Of a stretch of 64,000 nucleotides of DNA, positions 37,839 through 54,000 are shown piece by piece. Made by a program: the position numbers and the translations under genes. The notes below the pieces were generated by a model. That model was given only the letters and a program-made list of their open reading frames with translations, searched no databases and was not told where the DNA came from. Source of the stretch: Cinclus cinclus (Eukaryota > Chordata > Aves > Passeriformes > Cinclidae); NCBI RefSeq assembly GCF_963662255.1, contig NC_085073.1, forward strand, positions 4,386,098 through 4,450,097. Reading direction: 5' to 3'. Numbering within the stretch: position 1 is the first letter of the stretch; each line of letters opens with the position of its first letter.

Positions 37839-40800
37839 TCAGGGTGGCCGGGGGTGGGGGCAGTGCCGGGCCGCCTCCCGCACCAGCCGGGCCTCTCGGA
37901 GCGTCCAGGGCCGGGCGTAGCCGCCGTCCTGCAGCAGGATGCGGTTCAAGGTGTGCTCGTGGTTCACGTGGCGCCGTGCCATCAGCAGGTACTCGCCACC
38001 CTGGCGGAGCGCGGGGCACCCGCAGGTGTTGGGCACCCACAGGTACTCCCGGGACACCAGCGGGAAGCGCTGCAGGTACCGCGCCATCACCTCCACCTCG
38101 TAGCGCGTCTCCTGCCCCACCACGCGCCGCGCCAGGATCCGCCCGTGGAACACTGCGGGGGTGAGGATGGGGCACCCTGAGCCCCTTCCTGTCCCTGGTA
38201 TCGCACTGAGCCTTTTCCCATCGCTGGCATCGCCTCTGGCACCACCGCTCAAGTCTCTTCCTATTCCCGGCATCACCCTGAGCACATTCCCATCCCTGAC
38301 ATCACCCCTGGCGTCACCCTGAGCCCCTTCCTGTCCCAGCCGCGCTCTAAGCCCCTTCCCATTTCCTCTCACCATCCCTGGCATCATTCTGAGCCCCTTT
38401 CCATCTCCGGCATTGCCTCTAGAATCGCCCTGAGCACGTTCCTGTCCCCAGCATCGCCCCGGTATCACCCTGAGCTCTTTCCCACTCCTGGCATTGTCCT
38501 TGGCAATGTCCTCAGCCCTGTCCCACCCCCGACATCCTCCCGAGCCCCCCGAGCCCCGGCGCTCACCGAAGTCGCTCTGGCAGAAGTGCCGGATGCGCTG
38601 GGAGCGCCCCTTGGGTGGGCGGCACCTCCCGCAGCGCCCTGCGGGGATAAAGCTGCCGCAATTTAGGGGGCAGAGGGGAATCCTGACCCCCAAACCCCGC
38701 TCATGCAACTTTGAGAGGGGAGGTTGCGGGTCCAGACCCCAGAGAGGATCACAGGGGGCTCCTGACAGCCCAGGTGAGGGTTTTTAGGTTCCTTTTTAGG
38801 GTCCCCATCTTATTGCTCCCCCTGGGCAGCCCAGGATGTTCCCAGCAAGGGCGTGGGGGCTGCGGGCACCCCCGAGGAGGTACCGGCGGGGACCCCCGAG
38901 GAGGTACCTGCGGCAGCCCCGTCCTGGCTCCGGTCAGGGGGGCTCCTCGGCGGTGGCTCCGTGGCAAAACCCCCGGCCTGGGGGGGCTGCGCGGGGGCCG
39001 GAGTGAGCGGGGGCTCCGGGGGCGGGGGGCTGCCTGCCCCCCGAGGCTGGGGCTGCCGCAGGGGGCTCGTGTCACCGCGGCCGAGCTGGGGGTGCCCGCG
39101 GGGCAGCCAGAACTGGTACTCGATGCCGGGGTTGGGCTCCTGCAGCAGCACCTGGAGGGGGACACGGGCGGGGCTGGGGGGAGCCGGGAGGGTGGGGGGG
39201 TGGGAGTGGCTGTCCCCACCCTCGTGTCCCCCTGCCCCCACCCTCACCATGACCTGCAGGTCCTCGTGGGTGGGCCCGGGTGCCTCCAGGCTCTCGGTGC
39301 CGTCGGGGGCCCGGCTGTAGGTCAGGAGGGTGCCCGCAGCCTCGTAGGGCCCCGGCCAGGCGATGGCCCAGTCCCCGTTGAGGACGTAGCGCCCGTCACT
39401 CGCCATCAGCGCTGCGGGATGGAGCGGCTCTGGCAAACCGAGTCCCCCCCCACGGTAACCGGGACCCCCGCCCGGGTCCCCACCAGAGGCCTCTCCCGGA
39501 GCGGGAGGGCAGCGTGGGCTGGGGAGCCGCGCTCGGGGCTCCGGGAATCTGCGTTCCTGTAGGATTTTGGCTCCGGGCCCGAGCCGCAGCCAAGCCCTGG
39601 TGTTCAAACCCAGGCCTGAGTCCCCAAATCCCGGCTGGGATGGGGGAAGGGGCTCCAGCTGCATGGGAAAGAGGACGGGGGATGGGGATGGAGGTCCCTG
39701 TCCTGGTGCTGCAGGGGCCAGTCTGGCCCCGATCCAGCTCAGCCCTTCCCAAAACGCGGCCGCGGTCTCTGGAAAATTGCCCCGAGCGCTTGCGAGTTCA
39801 CTGACCCCGCGGTGCTCAAAACAGCATCCGAGGGAGGGAGCGGCACGGCACGACATGGGACAAACATGGGACAAACATGGGACGGCACGGCATGACACGG
39901 CCACCCCTGCCCTGCCCTGCCCTGCCCTGCCCGCACCAACTGGGATGGACTGGGACTGACTGGGGTGGAGGCAGTTCATGTCCTACCCAGGTAGTTGCGG
40001 CTCTTGTCCGTCACCTTGATGTGGGTGGCCCCGGCGGGGATCTTGGTCACATTCACATATCCCAAATATCCTGCGGGGGGGGGGGGGCGGGCAGAGTCAG
40101 GCCAGAGCCTGGGCAGGGCCCAGGGGACACCACGGGGGGACAGAGAGGGAGGGGATGGGGCACAGGGGGGACCCGGATCTGGGGCATGAACCCAGCTGGG
40201 CCCCACGTGCTGGGACATCAGGGACATGTGGACACAGGGACCCTGAGTGCCCCCAGTACCCCTGGACACCCCTGGGGACGTAACAGACTCCCGCCCACCC
40301 CAGGAGTGACCCCTCTGCAATGAATTAAATCCCCCCCAAATGAAGGGGCTGCTCCGAGTCCTTGTCCCTGCATGTGGGGGGACAGGGAGGGACCAAAGAC
40401 AACGGGATGGGACGATGGGGAACCCAGGTGATGCCTTGGGGACAGGGATGGGGACAGGAGGACAGGGGAGCCAAGAGCCAAAGCATTCACCCATGGAGGG
40501 GGCCGGGGCAATGGTTCATTCACCGGAGGAGGGGTCCGAGCCCTGGAACAGCCGGTGCACGAGGACGCACGAGCCGTGGCCGCTGCCGCAGTGGCCGCAG
40601 GCGTCGGGGCGTGAGCCCGAGCCCAGGATCCCATCACAGCCCACGCTCTGTGGGGAGCCCAGACACCCACTCAGCACGGGGGGGGGGAAGCTCGGGACTG
40701 GGGGTCCCGGAGGTTCTGAGGGGTTCTGGCCCAGCGTGCACCCACCAGGCAGCGCCCGCCGACGCACAGGTCCGGGGAGCCGGGGCTGCAGCGGGTGCCG

Positions 40801-42188
40801 TCCAGCACCCGGCCAAAGCTGTAGTAGAAGTTGTGTCCCTCTGCCAGGCAGTTGAGGTCACAGAGGTTTGGGGCTGCCAGAGCAGGATGGGAAAGGATTG
40901 GGGTGATGCTGGGGACAGCTGTGAGGCCCCAGTGATGCCGTCACCACCCCAGGACTCACCTCCGTTGAAGGGCACCCAGCGGTAGCGGGCGGAGGTGCCC
41001 AGGACGGGCTGGTTGTCGTACAGGGAGCACTGCATGGCCCGGAAGGGCACGGAGCCGCTGGGGCAGCCCTGTGGGAGCACCAGGATGGAGCCGGGGGGGC
41101 CACCATGGGGACTGGGGACAGCCACGTGTGTGCCGTGGAGCTCACCTGGAGCTGGCACAGCCGGTACTGCCGCGGGTCCCCCGTGCATGGCTGCTCCTCG
41201 CTGGTCCTGCGGTGACAGTGACAGCACGTGTGCCCTCAGGGACCCCCCAGCTCCAGCGCCACGATGTCACCACGGTGCTGGGAGTGACACGTCCCCACAG
41301 GGCAGCAGAAGAGGGCTGGGGACCCCGATGTCCCCTTGGAGCTGTACCCCAGGGTGGAGGCAGCAGGGTCTGGGTGCTGCTGAGGGTCCAGGGGGATACG
41401 AGGTGGTGGCGAGGTCGTGCTGTGGGATTTGGGAGCTGCCATGGGCCTGGGGACAACCCTGAGGGGTCTGTGCTGCTCTGTCCCCCACTCACCGCAGGCA
41501 CCTCCGGCTGCGCAGGGCGACGCCGTCCCCACACGAGCTGGAGCAGGAGCTCCAGGCTGCCCAGGACCCCCAGGTCCCCCGGGGCCGAGCAGGGGCTGGG
41601 GGCTCGGGGACCCTCGCTGGTGTCCCCAGGGCTGGGTCCTGCGTGAGGAAGGTGATGGTCAGCGCTGGGGATGGGATGAAGGAGCCCGGGGGTGCCACCG
41701 TGTGTCCCAACGCCCTCACCTGTCCCCAAACCCCCTCACCTGTGTCGTGCCCACCAGGCTGAGCCAGGCCAGCAGCAGCAGCCGCCACGGCCACCGGGAC
41801 CTGCAGAGCAGAGAGCCCTGAGCCCACCGTCCTAAGGGACAGGGGGGTGACACTGGGGTGTCCCCCGGCCCAGCATCCCCGCCGAGGTGGGGCCATCATC
41901 GAGCCCCCTTAGGGACCCCGGCGAGGGGGACAGGGTGAGGTGGGGACAATCCCAGACCCCAGGGAGGGGATGTGAGGGCAGGAGGGTGGGGGACACCGGG
42001 TGGGGGGCATCGGGTGGGTGACGCCGAGTCCTCCACACGTACCCACGCAGCCCCGGGACGGGCGACGGCCCCGCCGCCCCCAGGGCCCCGCGGCGGGCGC
42101 CGGGCCGGGATCGCTGCCTGCCGGGGCAGGACCAGACCTGCACGCCGGGGCTCCGCGTCGCTCCCCGATCCGAATCCGGCCTCGCCAT
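37839..42188 (-). CDS. ADAMTSL5: ADAMTS-like protein 5
   Basis: Secreted matrix glycoprotein that binds fibrillin microfibrils and heparin in mammals. Minus-strand exons 42188-42043, 41800-41740, 41638-41493, 41206-41146, 41068-40960, 40873-40746, 40647-40524, 40070-39987, 39411-39248, 39151-38908, 38638-38567 and 38152-37839 join in phase to 550 residues (human about 480). The hydrophobic leader RLLLLAWLSLVGTTQ is preceded by some 50 basic residues, as no later Met is available; a long pre-leader also occurs in human. Then come a thrombospondin type 1 repeat (GSWAAWSSCSSSCGDGVALR), a Cys-rich module (NLCDLNCLAEGHNFYYSFGR), a spacer (LLQEPNPGIEYQFWLPRG), a Pro-rich linker longer than human, and a C-terminal netrin-like (NTR) module (FCQSDF, RYEVEV, LWVPNTCGCP). 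No metalloprotease domain, as expected. Confidence 0.93.
38180..38525. repeat. Degenerate repeat in ADAMTSL5 intron 11
   Basis: About nine diverged copies of a 35-40 base unit containing CATCACCCTGAGCCCCTTCC. Confidence 0.75.
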
Positions 42189-43357
42189 GGGGCGAGCAGG
42201 CTGGGGGGCAGCGGGGGGGGTCCCCCATAACTCATAGCACCCGATCCTGCAGCGCCCCAAAGCGCCCAGCCCGGGGGTGCGGGAGGTACCGAGGGGGTGC
42301 GGGGGATGCCGGGGTCCCATGCCCGTGTCGGGGAATTCCCCGGGCGAGCCGGTTCCGTCCCGCCGCGCAGCTCCCACGGCGACCGGAGGGTCGCGGGTGG
42401 CCACCGGCAGCCCCCGGCTCTGGGTCCCTCCAGCAGGACAGGGGAAGGGGCGGGTGGGTCGCGCTGCCGCCGCTCCGGTTGGGGGGTGTTGGGATCGTCC
42501 GGACCCCTCCGAGGTTCGGGCGGTGCCGGGTGGGTGATGCCCAGACCCTGCCGGCAGCGCGGCGGGCACCGCGTGCCTCAGTTTCCCCGCAAGAGCTCCG
42601 GGAGTGCCAGGGGGGTGCGGGGCGGGGGGGTCCGCGAGGGTTAAAGCAGAAATCAGGAGCTTACCCAGCGCCGTGGGGTCCCTCGCGGGGGTCCGAGCCG
42701 CCCCCACGGCCCCCCCCGGCCATGCCGCCCCTCATCCGCGGCGTCCCGGTGGCTCAGTCCCGGCTCGGCGTCCCGGCGGCGGCGAGCGGGGGGGACCCGG
42801 GGCGAGCGGGCATCGCCTGCGCAGCTCCGGGGGGGCCGGGCGAGGCTTCCCCCCCCCACACACACACACCCTCCCCGTTCTCCTCCCGTCCCTCCCCGCC
42901 GCGTTATTAATATCCAGCCCCAAAGGTGCGCCCAGCCCTCCCCGGCCGCCCGTTAACCCTTGGGGGCCCGGAGCTCCGGAGGTCGGTGGCGTCCCGGAGG
43001 GTGGTGGGGGGGGGGCGCGGGTGCTGCAAAGCAACATCAGCGACCCCCCTCCTCCCCCCTCGGAACCCCCTCAGCCCCAGGGGCGGAGGAGAAGAGGTAC
43101 CAGGACCCCCCCGGCACGGCCGTATCCCGATCCGGGACCCCTCAGTGCTGGGCACCCCCGAGGGTCGGGACCCCCGAGGGGGTCTCCGCTTCGTGATCGG
43201 GATATTCTTGAGGGGGGACTGGGGGGGCCAGAGCGGTGATGTTGGGTGCGTGGGGGTGGGTGGGCACGCAGCACCCGCAGCCCGGAGCTGAAGGGGTTAC
43301 AGTGTCGGGGTGCGGGTGTCCCTTGGGGTGTCCCCGGTGCCGAGCAGAGCGGGCAGG
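42189..43357. promoter_or_regulatory. Divergent ADAMTSL5/PLK5 promoter region
   Basis: 1.17 kb CpG island between head-to-head start codons; the same divergence exists in human. Contains GC boxes, an AC microsatellite at 42858-42869 and TTATTAATA at 42903-42911. A long plus-strand open frame across it has no homology and reflects base composition. Confidence 0.6.
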
Positions 43358-46175
<2,818 letters not shown>

Positions 46176-46200
46176 GCCTGAAAATCCGCGGAGGAAAACC

Positions 46201-46206
46201 TTTATT
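46201..46206 (-). terminator. THOP1: Possible THOP1 polyadenylation signal
   Basis: AATAAA on the minus strand, 26 bases beyond the PLK5 stop. It is the first clear minus-strand hexamer I see after the THOP1 stop and would give a 1.8 kb 3' UTR. Confidence 0.5.
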
Positions 46207-46357
46207 AGTGTTGTCTAAAATCCAGTCATGGAAACAAGCGGGGTGGGACGTGACCAGTACGAACGGCACACACACACCAGTTTGCCCTTAAAACTGTTAA
46301 CAGGAAAAAGCAACCCCGGAATCCAAACCACCCCCCCCCCCCCCCCAAAAAAAAAAA

Positions 46358-46363
46358 AATAAA
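46358..46363 (+). terminator. PLK5: Possible PLK5 polyadenylation signal
   Basis: AATAAA on the plus strand 183 bases after the PLK5 stop, at the end of an A run. Confidence 0.55.
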
Positions 46364-48007
46364 TGGAGCTCTCTTCCCTGCCAGCCTGGGATGGGGAGGT
46401 GCAGCTCTATGTCCCGTGGAGAGACTGGAGGGGTGCCAGGTCACCCCTACTGGGCAGTGGAGAGGGGACAGAGGGAGTTGTGGGCTGGGAAGGAGGGAGG
46501 AAAGTGCGTGGTTTCCCTGTTCAGCTTCACTTCTCTCTCTCTCTGGAGAGAAGAGTCGGAGAAAACGATGAAAGCTCAATAAAACAGGACATTAAAAACA
46601 AAAACACCCACGGCTGGACGAAAACACGGAGGGAGGGGACAAGGACAAGATGCTCGAGGTGGCCCCAGCAAGCACCAAGGAGCCGCTCCCGGATGGGCCA
46701 GGGGTTGTCACCGGCCTTCCTGTGTCACCAGCGGGGTCTGAGGGAGGGAGGTGACAGCAACGACTTCGTCTGCACTGGGGGGGGGAGCCTTGCCCCAGCG
46801 CCAGAGCCGCGCTGGTGACAAAGGACAGGGAACAGGGAACAGCCTGCAGTGGCCGGGATGGGGCGCTCAGGCTGTCACTTGTGTCCCCAAACCACGGCAG
46901 AGCGGCAGGGATGGATCCCACAGCCCTCACACAATGCGCCCGAGGCTGTAAGGGGTGGGACACAAATCCCGGAGCTCCTCAGCTCCCGAGGAAGCTGCTC
47001 CAAACCTTTCCCAAACCCAGCCTTCGCCCTCGGGGTCAGGAACCTTGTGCCATAAGGTGCCAGCAGGGTCCTGGGGCACACTGGGGACAGCCTGGGGCAG
47101 GTGGCACAGCCCAGGCTGGCTGCTGTCCCTCCCCGTGGCGCCGCAGCCCCAGCCCGGCCGGCAGCTCAAGGCCTGGCACGGAGCCCATGGGATATTTTTA
47201 TCCCGGCATTTGTGTTGTTTGAAGCTGTCAGCTCGGTGTTTTCAGTCATAAACACGACCCTGCCCTGTCCCAGCGCGGCTCAGAGCTGACAGCAACAACA
47301 ACACCCTCAGCTTCCACGGCCTGAGCCCCTGGTTGCCCTGGCATGGCACTGGGGTGGCCCCAGGATGACCCTGAGATGGCCCTGGGACACTTGGCAGCAC
47401 ACAGAGGCCACGTCCCCAAACCCCGTGTTCTGGGAACACCTGCACCAGCCACCTCTGTCCCCATGCCAGGCAGGACGGTCCCTGAGGGGCTCAGGGCAGG
47501 ATGTTCCAGTCAGTTCCCTGTGGGGTTTGAGCTCTGGGATCTCCCCATCTTTACTGCACAGCCAAGAGCTGCCTAAAGATGGGGGGAGCTGTCCCTGCCC
47601 TGGTGACAGCCGTGTCTGCCATGGGGCACAAACCAAGCCAAGGTGGCAACAACAACAACAACGAGATTTCTTAAAAGAGAAGGGATTTAAAAACAAATAT
47701 TCAAGTTTGGGAACTCCTCTCCTCCTCCTTCCTGGCTCCAAAACCAGGCCAAAAACTCACCCTCGTGCAGAAATCAGGTTCAAAGTTCAGCCAATTGGTG
47801 TGGGTGACACACAGCACTAGGGTGACAAGGACAGGTCACCTCTGTGTCACCACAGAGCCCCAGCCCAGCTCCCAACGCCCCGGGAGGGGCTCAGAGAGGG
47901 ATCCTGGAGGGGCAGCTCCAGGCAGGGGTGGCCCGGGGGGTGTTTGGTGACAGGAACCAGGTGAGGGCAGGTGTGAAGGCAGGAGTTTCCCCCACCAGTG
48001 CAGCACC

Positions 48008-51000
48008 TCAGGCCGAAGGCACAGAGTTGCTGTCCACCTTCAGTCCCTTGCTGGCCAGGAAGGCGTCCTGCCTGGGTTCCCTGCCCAGGAATTTCCTCAG
48101 CATGTCCGAGGCGTCCACGGAGCCGCCGGGGTGCAGGATGCAGTTCCTGTAATCCATGCCCACCTGCGGGCACGCACAGGGGCAGGGGTGGGACCCCCGC
48201 CCTCGACCCCCCCACATCCCTGCCACACAGCCCAGAACCTTCTCCCTACCTTGCAGTTCATGATTCCCTCCTGCTTGAAACGAGTGTGGAACATGTCCAT
48301 GGAATACACCTCGCTCCAGAGGTAGCCATAGTACTGGGCGTCGTAGCCCCCGGCCAGGTGGCCGAAGGTGGCCGGCATGTTTGTACCTGAGGGGACACAA
48401 AGGGTCAAAAAAAAAAAATAAAAAGAAAAAGAAAAAAAAATCCCAAACCTCTCCGGTGCTGTCCCAACAGGAGCTGGCTCAGCTGGTTCACAACCCCGGG
48501 GACAAAGGGAAGAACTTTCCAGGCTTTTCCAGTCCCGCTTTTCCTGGAGCCAGCACAAACTGTCCCCACCCAAAGGAATTTGCTGAGCCATGTGTGCAGG
48601 GCAGGCCTAGAGGGACAGCAGGGTGGCACCTCGTACCTGGGGTGGCAGGGACACCCAGCACCTCTTCACAGAGCTGGGCAAACACCTCCACGGGGTCAGC
48701 CTTGGTTTGGGTGTGCAGCGCCTGGTCCACCTTGGCCAGGACAATCTGGCGTAGGTTGAAGAGCCCTGTTCCCAAAAAGAGGAGGAGGAGGAGGAGGCAA
48801 ACTGAGGCTGGAATGCTGCTGGCAGCAGGGCAGGCTGGGTGGCACCTCTTCGTCCCCGTCACGTGCCACATCACCCTCTCTCTTCCCACATGTGGGTTCC
48901 TTCTCCCCATCCCCTCACAACACCACGGTGAGCAAGGAGAAGCCTTTCCTGTCCCCATCCAGGTCACTGAGTGTCCCCTTCCCGTCCCCACGCCCAGGGA
49001 CCATCAGTTCTCTCCCACCTGTGTTCGCCTGCCGGGATTTAATGAGTTTCTCCAGCAGCTCATCCGGGATGGGGCTCCCTGTTTTGTAGTGCCTGGACAT
49101 GCGCAGCAGCGGCTCCTTCTCCCACACCCAGTTCTCCAACATCTGGGACGGGGCCTCCACAAAATCCCGCTCCACGTGTGTCCCACTGAACATGGCAAAC
49201 TCCGCCTGGGGGGACACGGCCAGCTCGGAATTCCACGGGAAAACGGGATGGGAGAAAAACCCCCATCTGTGCCGGCTCAGGGAGGCCTCACCTGAGAGCA
49301 GAGCTGGTGCATGACGTGCCCAAATTCGTGGAAGTAGGTCTCCACTTCATCGTGCTGCAGCAGGGAAGGGGCGTCCGGCGTGGGTTTGGTGAAGTTGGCC
49401 ACCATGGCGGCCACTGAGATTTGCCGGCTGGAGTCTGGCAAGAGGCAGCCGGGCTGGAGGCCGAAGCAGGCGGCGTGCCCATACTTCCCTTCCCTGGGGG
49501 AAGGAGAGGAGGCTCAGGGATCCATCCAAAAGCCAGACACAGCTACAGCCTTCCCCATTGTGGTCCTCAGAGCAGGAGCCCCCAGTGACCCCCTCGGTGA
49601 CATCCCTGCCCCAGCACACGGTGCTCCCTCCACTCCACGCATCTGGGAGCAGCAATCTCCTCTTCCTCAGGCTCTGCCCCCGGATTTCCCCTGGCCTCAG
49701 GCCTCACCTTGGGTACAGGTCCAGGTAGAATTTCCCGATGGTGTCCCCGGAGGACGCGTCCTTCACCGTGTAGAGCTGCACGTCCTCGTGCCACACCTGA
49801 GCCTTCTCCTCCAGCTGGAAGGTGAGGCCCAGCAGCTCCTGGTAGATGGCCAGGAGGCCCGTGGTGACCACCTGCATGGGGAAATACTCCTTGAGCAGGT
49901 TCTGGTCCACGCTGTACTTGGTCTCCTCCACCTGGTTCATGTAGTAGCGCATGTCCCAGGCGTTGATGCGGTTGTCGAACTCCAGCCCGCGCTTCTCGCA
50001 CTCCTTCTTCTTCAGGTCCAGGATCACAGCCCGTTCCTTCTCCCCCAGGGGCTTCAGCTTCTGGGCCAGCTCATCTAGGGGAAGCCAGGCAGGGTTGGGA
50101 GCTGGGACCAGAGCAGCACACCCGGCCCAGGATGTCCCTGCTGGGCTCCAGGACATACCCAGGAACGTGGCCACCGTCCTGCTGCTCTTGGCCATGTTCA
50201 TCTCCAGCACAAAGTCAGCGTGGGTGCTGAAACCCAGCAGATTGGCCTTCTGAGCCCTCAGGTCCACCAGCTCCTTCAGGATCAGGCAGTTCTCCTGCAA
50301 GGCAGAGAGTGAAGCACATGGGGGACAAGGGAAACAGAGTGGAAAGAAACAAATCCCAGGGGAGATCCCCTGGGTGCTCTGGTCACTCACAAATCCCAGA
50401 GGAGATCCCCTGGGTGCTCTGGTCACTCACAAATCCCAGAAGAGATCCCCTGGGTGCTCTGGTCACTCACAAATCCCAGAGGAGATCCCCTGGGTGCCCT
50501 GGTCACTCACAAATCCCAGGAGAGATCCCCTGGGTGCTCTGGTCACTCACAAATCCCAGGGAAGATCCCCTGGGTGCCCTGGTCACTCACAAATCCCAGA
50601 GGAGATCCCCTGGGTGCTCTGGTCACTCACAAATCCAGGAGGAGATCCCCTGGGTGCTCTGGTCACTCACAAATCCCAGAGGAGATCCCCTGGGTGCTCT
50701 GGTCACTCACAAATCCCAGAGGAGATCCCCTGGGTGCCCTGGTCACTCACAAATCCCAGGAGAGATCCCCTGGGTGCTCTGGTCACTCACAAATCCCAGA
50801 GGAGATCCCCTGGGTGCTCTGGTCACTCACAAATCCAGGAGGAGATCCCCTGGGTGCTCTGGTCACTCACAAATCCCAGGGGAGATCCCCTGGGTGCTCT
50901 GGTCACTCACAAATCCCAGGGGAGATCCCCTGGGTGCTCTGGTCACTCACAAATCCCAGAGGAGATCCCCTGGGTGCTCTGGTCACTCACAAATCCAGGA

Positions 51001-54000
51001 GGAGATCCCCTGGGTGCTCTGGTCACTCACAAATCCAGGAGGAGATCCCCTGGGTGCTCTGGTCACTCACAAATCCAGGAGGAGATCCCCTGGGTGCTCT
51101 GGTCACTCACAAATCCCAGAGGAGATCCCCTGGGTGCTCTGGTCACTCACAAATCCCAGGAGAGATCCCCTGGGTGCTCTGGTCACTCACAAATCCAGGA
51201 GGAGATCCCCTGGGTGCCCTGGTCACTCACAAATCTAGGAGGAGATCCCCTGGGTGCTCTGGTCACTCACAAATCCCAGGGGAGATCCCCTGGGTGCCCT
51301 GGTCAGTCCCACTGACCTCTTTGCACCTGGAGTTGAACATCTCCTCCACCTTCCTCCTGGTCTCAGGCACGTAGCATTTCTTCAGCAGGGGGAAGTAGTG
51401 TGGGTACTTCAGTGTGACCTTCAGCTTCCCATCCTCTGTCTTCTCCAGGGAGTTCAGGAAATCCTCAGGGAGCCCCCCTGGGAAAAGAGCAGGCAGGGGA
51501 TGAGGGAGAACCCAGGATTCTCAAGGAATTCTCTGGGATCATCCATTGCAGGCACTCGGGGCCCTGCCAGCACAGCACCCCATACCTAATTCCTCCCTGG
51601 AGAAGGGCAGGAAAGTGGTGTCTTCATTGAGGTTCTTGTTGAAGTCTATGCACAGCACGCTCAGCTTTTTCTTAATAGCTTTGATTTTCTTCAAAACACA
51701 GAAAATAGGAGAGAAGTCAGAGCCAGGGGGGTACTCAGGCTCTGTGCCCACCCTGCTGAGCTGCCCAGCACCGAGCCTGGACTTGGCTCTGACCCAGCCC
51801 AAGGGTGCAGAATTAATGATGGTGTGCAAGCAGCCCAGAAAGGCTCCCAGGGTTCACACCTGGCAGGGATCAGCCACCTCAGCAAGGTCCTGCCTGGCCC
51901 CTGCTGCCTCAGGAGCTGCAGGTGTTGCAGAAACAACCTCCTCTCTCCTTATTTCACCTTTTCTTCTGTTTTTAACCCAGTTTTGAGCTCCTCTGCTGGT
52001 ACATGGTAAGAGAGGGAGGTTCCCTCACCCCAACTCCAGCTCTTGCCATGTGGGGATTTGGTGCCAATTCCCCAATTTCAGCTTTCCAGGAATATCTAAA
52101 CTCCCACTTTGTTAATGGAAAGGAAAAAGGGCGGGGGTGACATCACCCAAAATCAGGGGCAAAATCCAAAGTTGAGCCTCAGACCCTGCCCTGAGCCCTG
52201 CCAGGGTTCCTCTCCCTGTGACAGGGAAAAGGAAGAATGGATTCAGACTGACAGGAAGTAGGATTACATGGGATATTAGGAAAAAAATTCCTTCCTGTGA
52301 GGTTGGGGATGCCCTGGCACAGATTTCCCAGAACTGTGGCTGCCCCTTCCTTGGAACTGTCCAAGGCCAGCTTGGAGCAAACTAGGACAGTGGAAGATGG
52401 GCTTTAAGGTCCCTTCAACCCAAACCCTGCCAGGATTCTGTGCTCCCACCTCCTGTGTCTCCTCGGGGAGGTGAAGCCCGTTCCTTTTTCCCAGCTTGAT
52501 CAGCCTCTCCAGGTACCTCTTTGCCTCAGGCTTCAGGGAAGCGCTCTCTGCTTTCTCCTGGAAAAAAAAAAAAACAAAACAAAATTCCTCCTCCTCAGGA
52601 AGCTGCTTCCCAGTGGGAGTTCTGGGAACACCAGAGACCTGGCAGCAGGTGGAAAACCCCCAGGGAAGGCTCTGGTTTGGTGCAGTGGTTCCTGTGCCAC
52701 CTCAGGGCACAGGCTCCTCCCAGATCACTTTAAATACATCACCTTTGTGCCATGTCACAATTTTGGGGGGCATTTTTTGGGACATCACTACTGAGGCGGG
52801 TTGCATTTACTAAAAGGGGTGATAAAGACTCTGAGTGAAGGGGGGGGGGGGGGGGGGGTGGTGGGGGCAAAGCCCTCAATCCCAAATTTCCCATCCCTCA
52901 CTAACAACTGGACCGCGCCGCCACGACCAAACCCAACTTCTGCATCGCTCCCTTCTCAGCTCTGGGATGAGAAAAGGATTTGCTGGAATTTCGGGGTGTT
53001 CCAGCACCACAGCAGGGTGGCGGGGCACACACCTGGAGCCACACAATCCTCTGATACACATCCTGCCTCATGCTCATCTCCACGTCGAACTCCGAGAGCT
53101 TCTTGTCGGCCTCGGTGCTGGCGGTGCGGATGGCCTTGCAGGGGGACACGTGCTGGGGGAAATCCAGCATGTTCCTACGGACTGGGAGGGGAGAAAGGGA
53201 CAGGGATGGTGGATCCACGTCCCAGAGCACACCCAGAGCCAGGCTGGCAGCCCCAGAGCTTTTCCCAATGCCCACGCACGGGAAGGGAGAGATGGGATGA
53301 GGCTCCGGTCTTTCGTGTCCCTTCCTTGCTGCCCAGCACGTCCAGCTGCTGGATTCCCACCACAATCCTTCCCCCAAAATCCAGGGCAATCCTGGGCCTG
53401 TGAGCCCCCAAGAGCTCTACCCCAGCTGTGGCACCACAGGAGGTTTGGGGTGCCCTGTGCGAGGTCAGGAGCTGGACTTGAGGAATTCCATGATTCCCGA
53501 TGGCAGCAGCATTCCCTGTTTCCCTTAAAGCTCCGAGTGGGACAATCCTTTCCTACAGACACTTCCCCAAAAGGCAGCACGCCCCAGGTGTGCCCTGTCC
53601 TGATGCAATTCCACTTGGGGAAACAGGGAGAACATTCCCTGCTGCTGTTCCCTACAAAACCTCCAAGAGCAGCACTCCAGGTGCTCTGCAGGCACCTGGA
53701 TCCTCCCTCCAGGAGCAGCTGAACAGGCAGCTCAGCCAGGGAAGTGCTGACATTCCTGCTGAGCTGAACATTCCTCCTGCTGAGCAAGAGGAATCAGGGC
53801 TTTTTTGTGTTTTTTCCCTATTATTTTAGGTGGAAAAAAAAAAAAGAACAGGGAGAGGAGGAAGATGAGGTTGCTCCCTGCCCCAGACAGGTGGGGACAG
53901 CTCGAGCACAGGTATCATGAGGAAGGGCTGCCTGAATTGTCACCCTGCTGCAAATAATTAGCCAGAAAACCACCAAAAGTGCACAGTTCTGGTGCCACCA

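Larger units (their letters stand above)
46176..48007. other. Overlapping 3' UTRs of PLK5 and THOP1
   Basis: No coding exon recognised on either strand, including no polo-box sequence. Holds the two poly(A) signals listed separately and a C16/A13 homopolymer junction at 46331-46359. The THOP1 3' UTR probably spans most of it. Confidence 0.6.

Noticed and set aside
42189..43239. 312-residue open frame between ADAMTSL5 and PLK5
   Set aside because: CpG-island composition artefact in a divergent promoter.
50350..51304. CRISPR-like regular repeat spacing
   Set aside because: Units are contiguous with no unique spacers and sit in a vertebrate intron; it is a minisatellite.
50309..51374. Three overlapping 306-313 residue open frames on the plus strand
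   Set aside because: They translate the 40-bp minisatellite inside THOP1 intron 6; no homology and no splice or promoter support.
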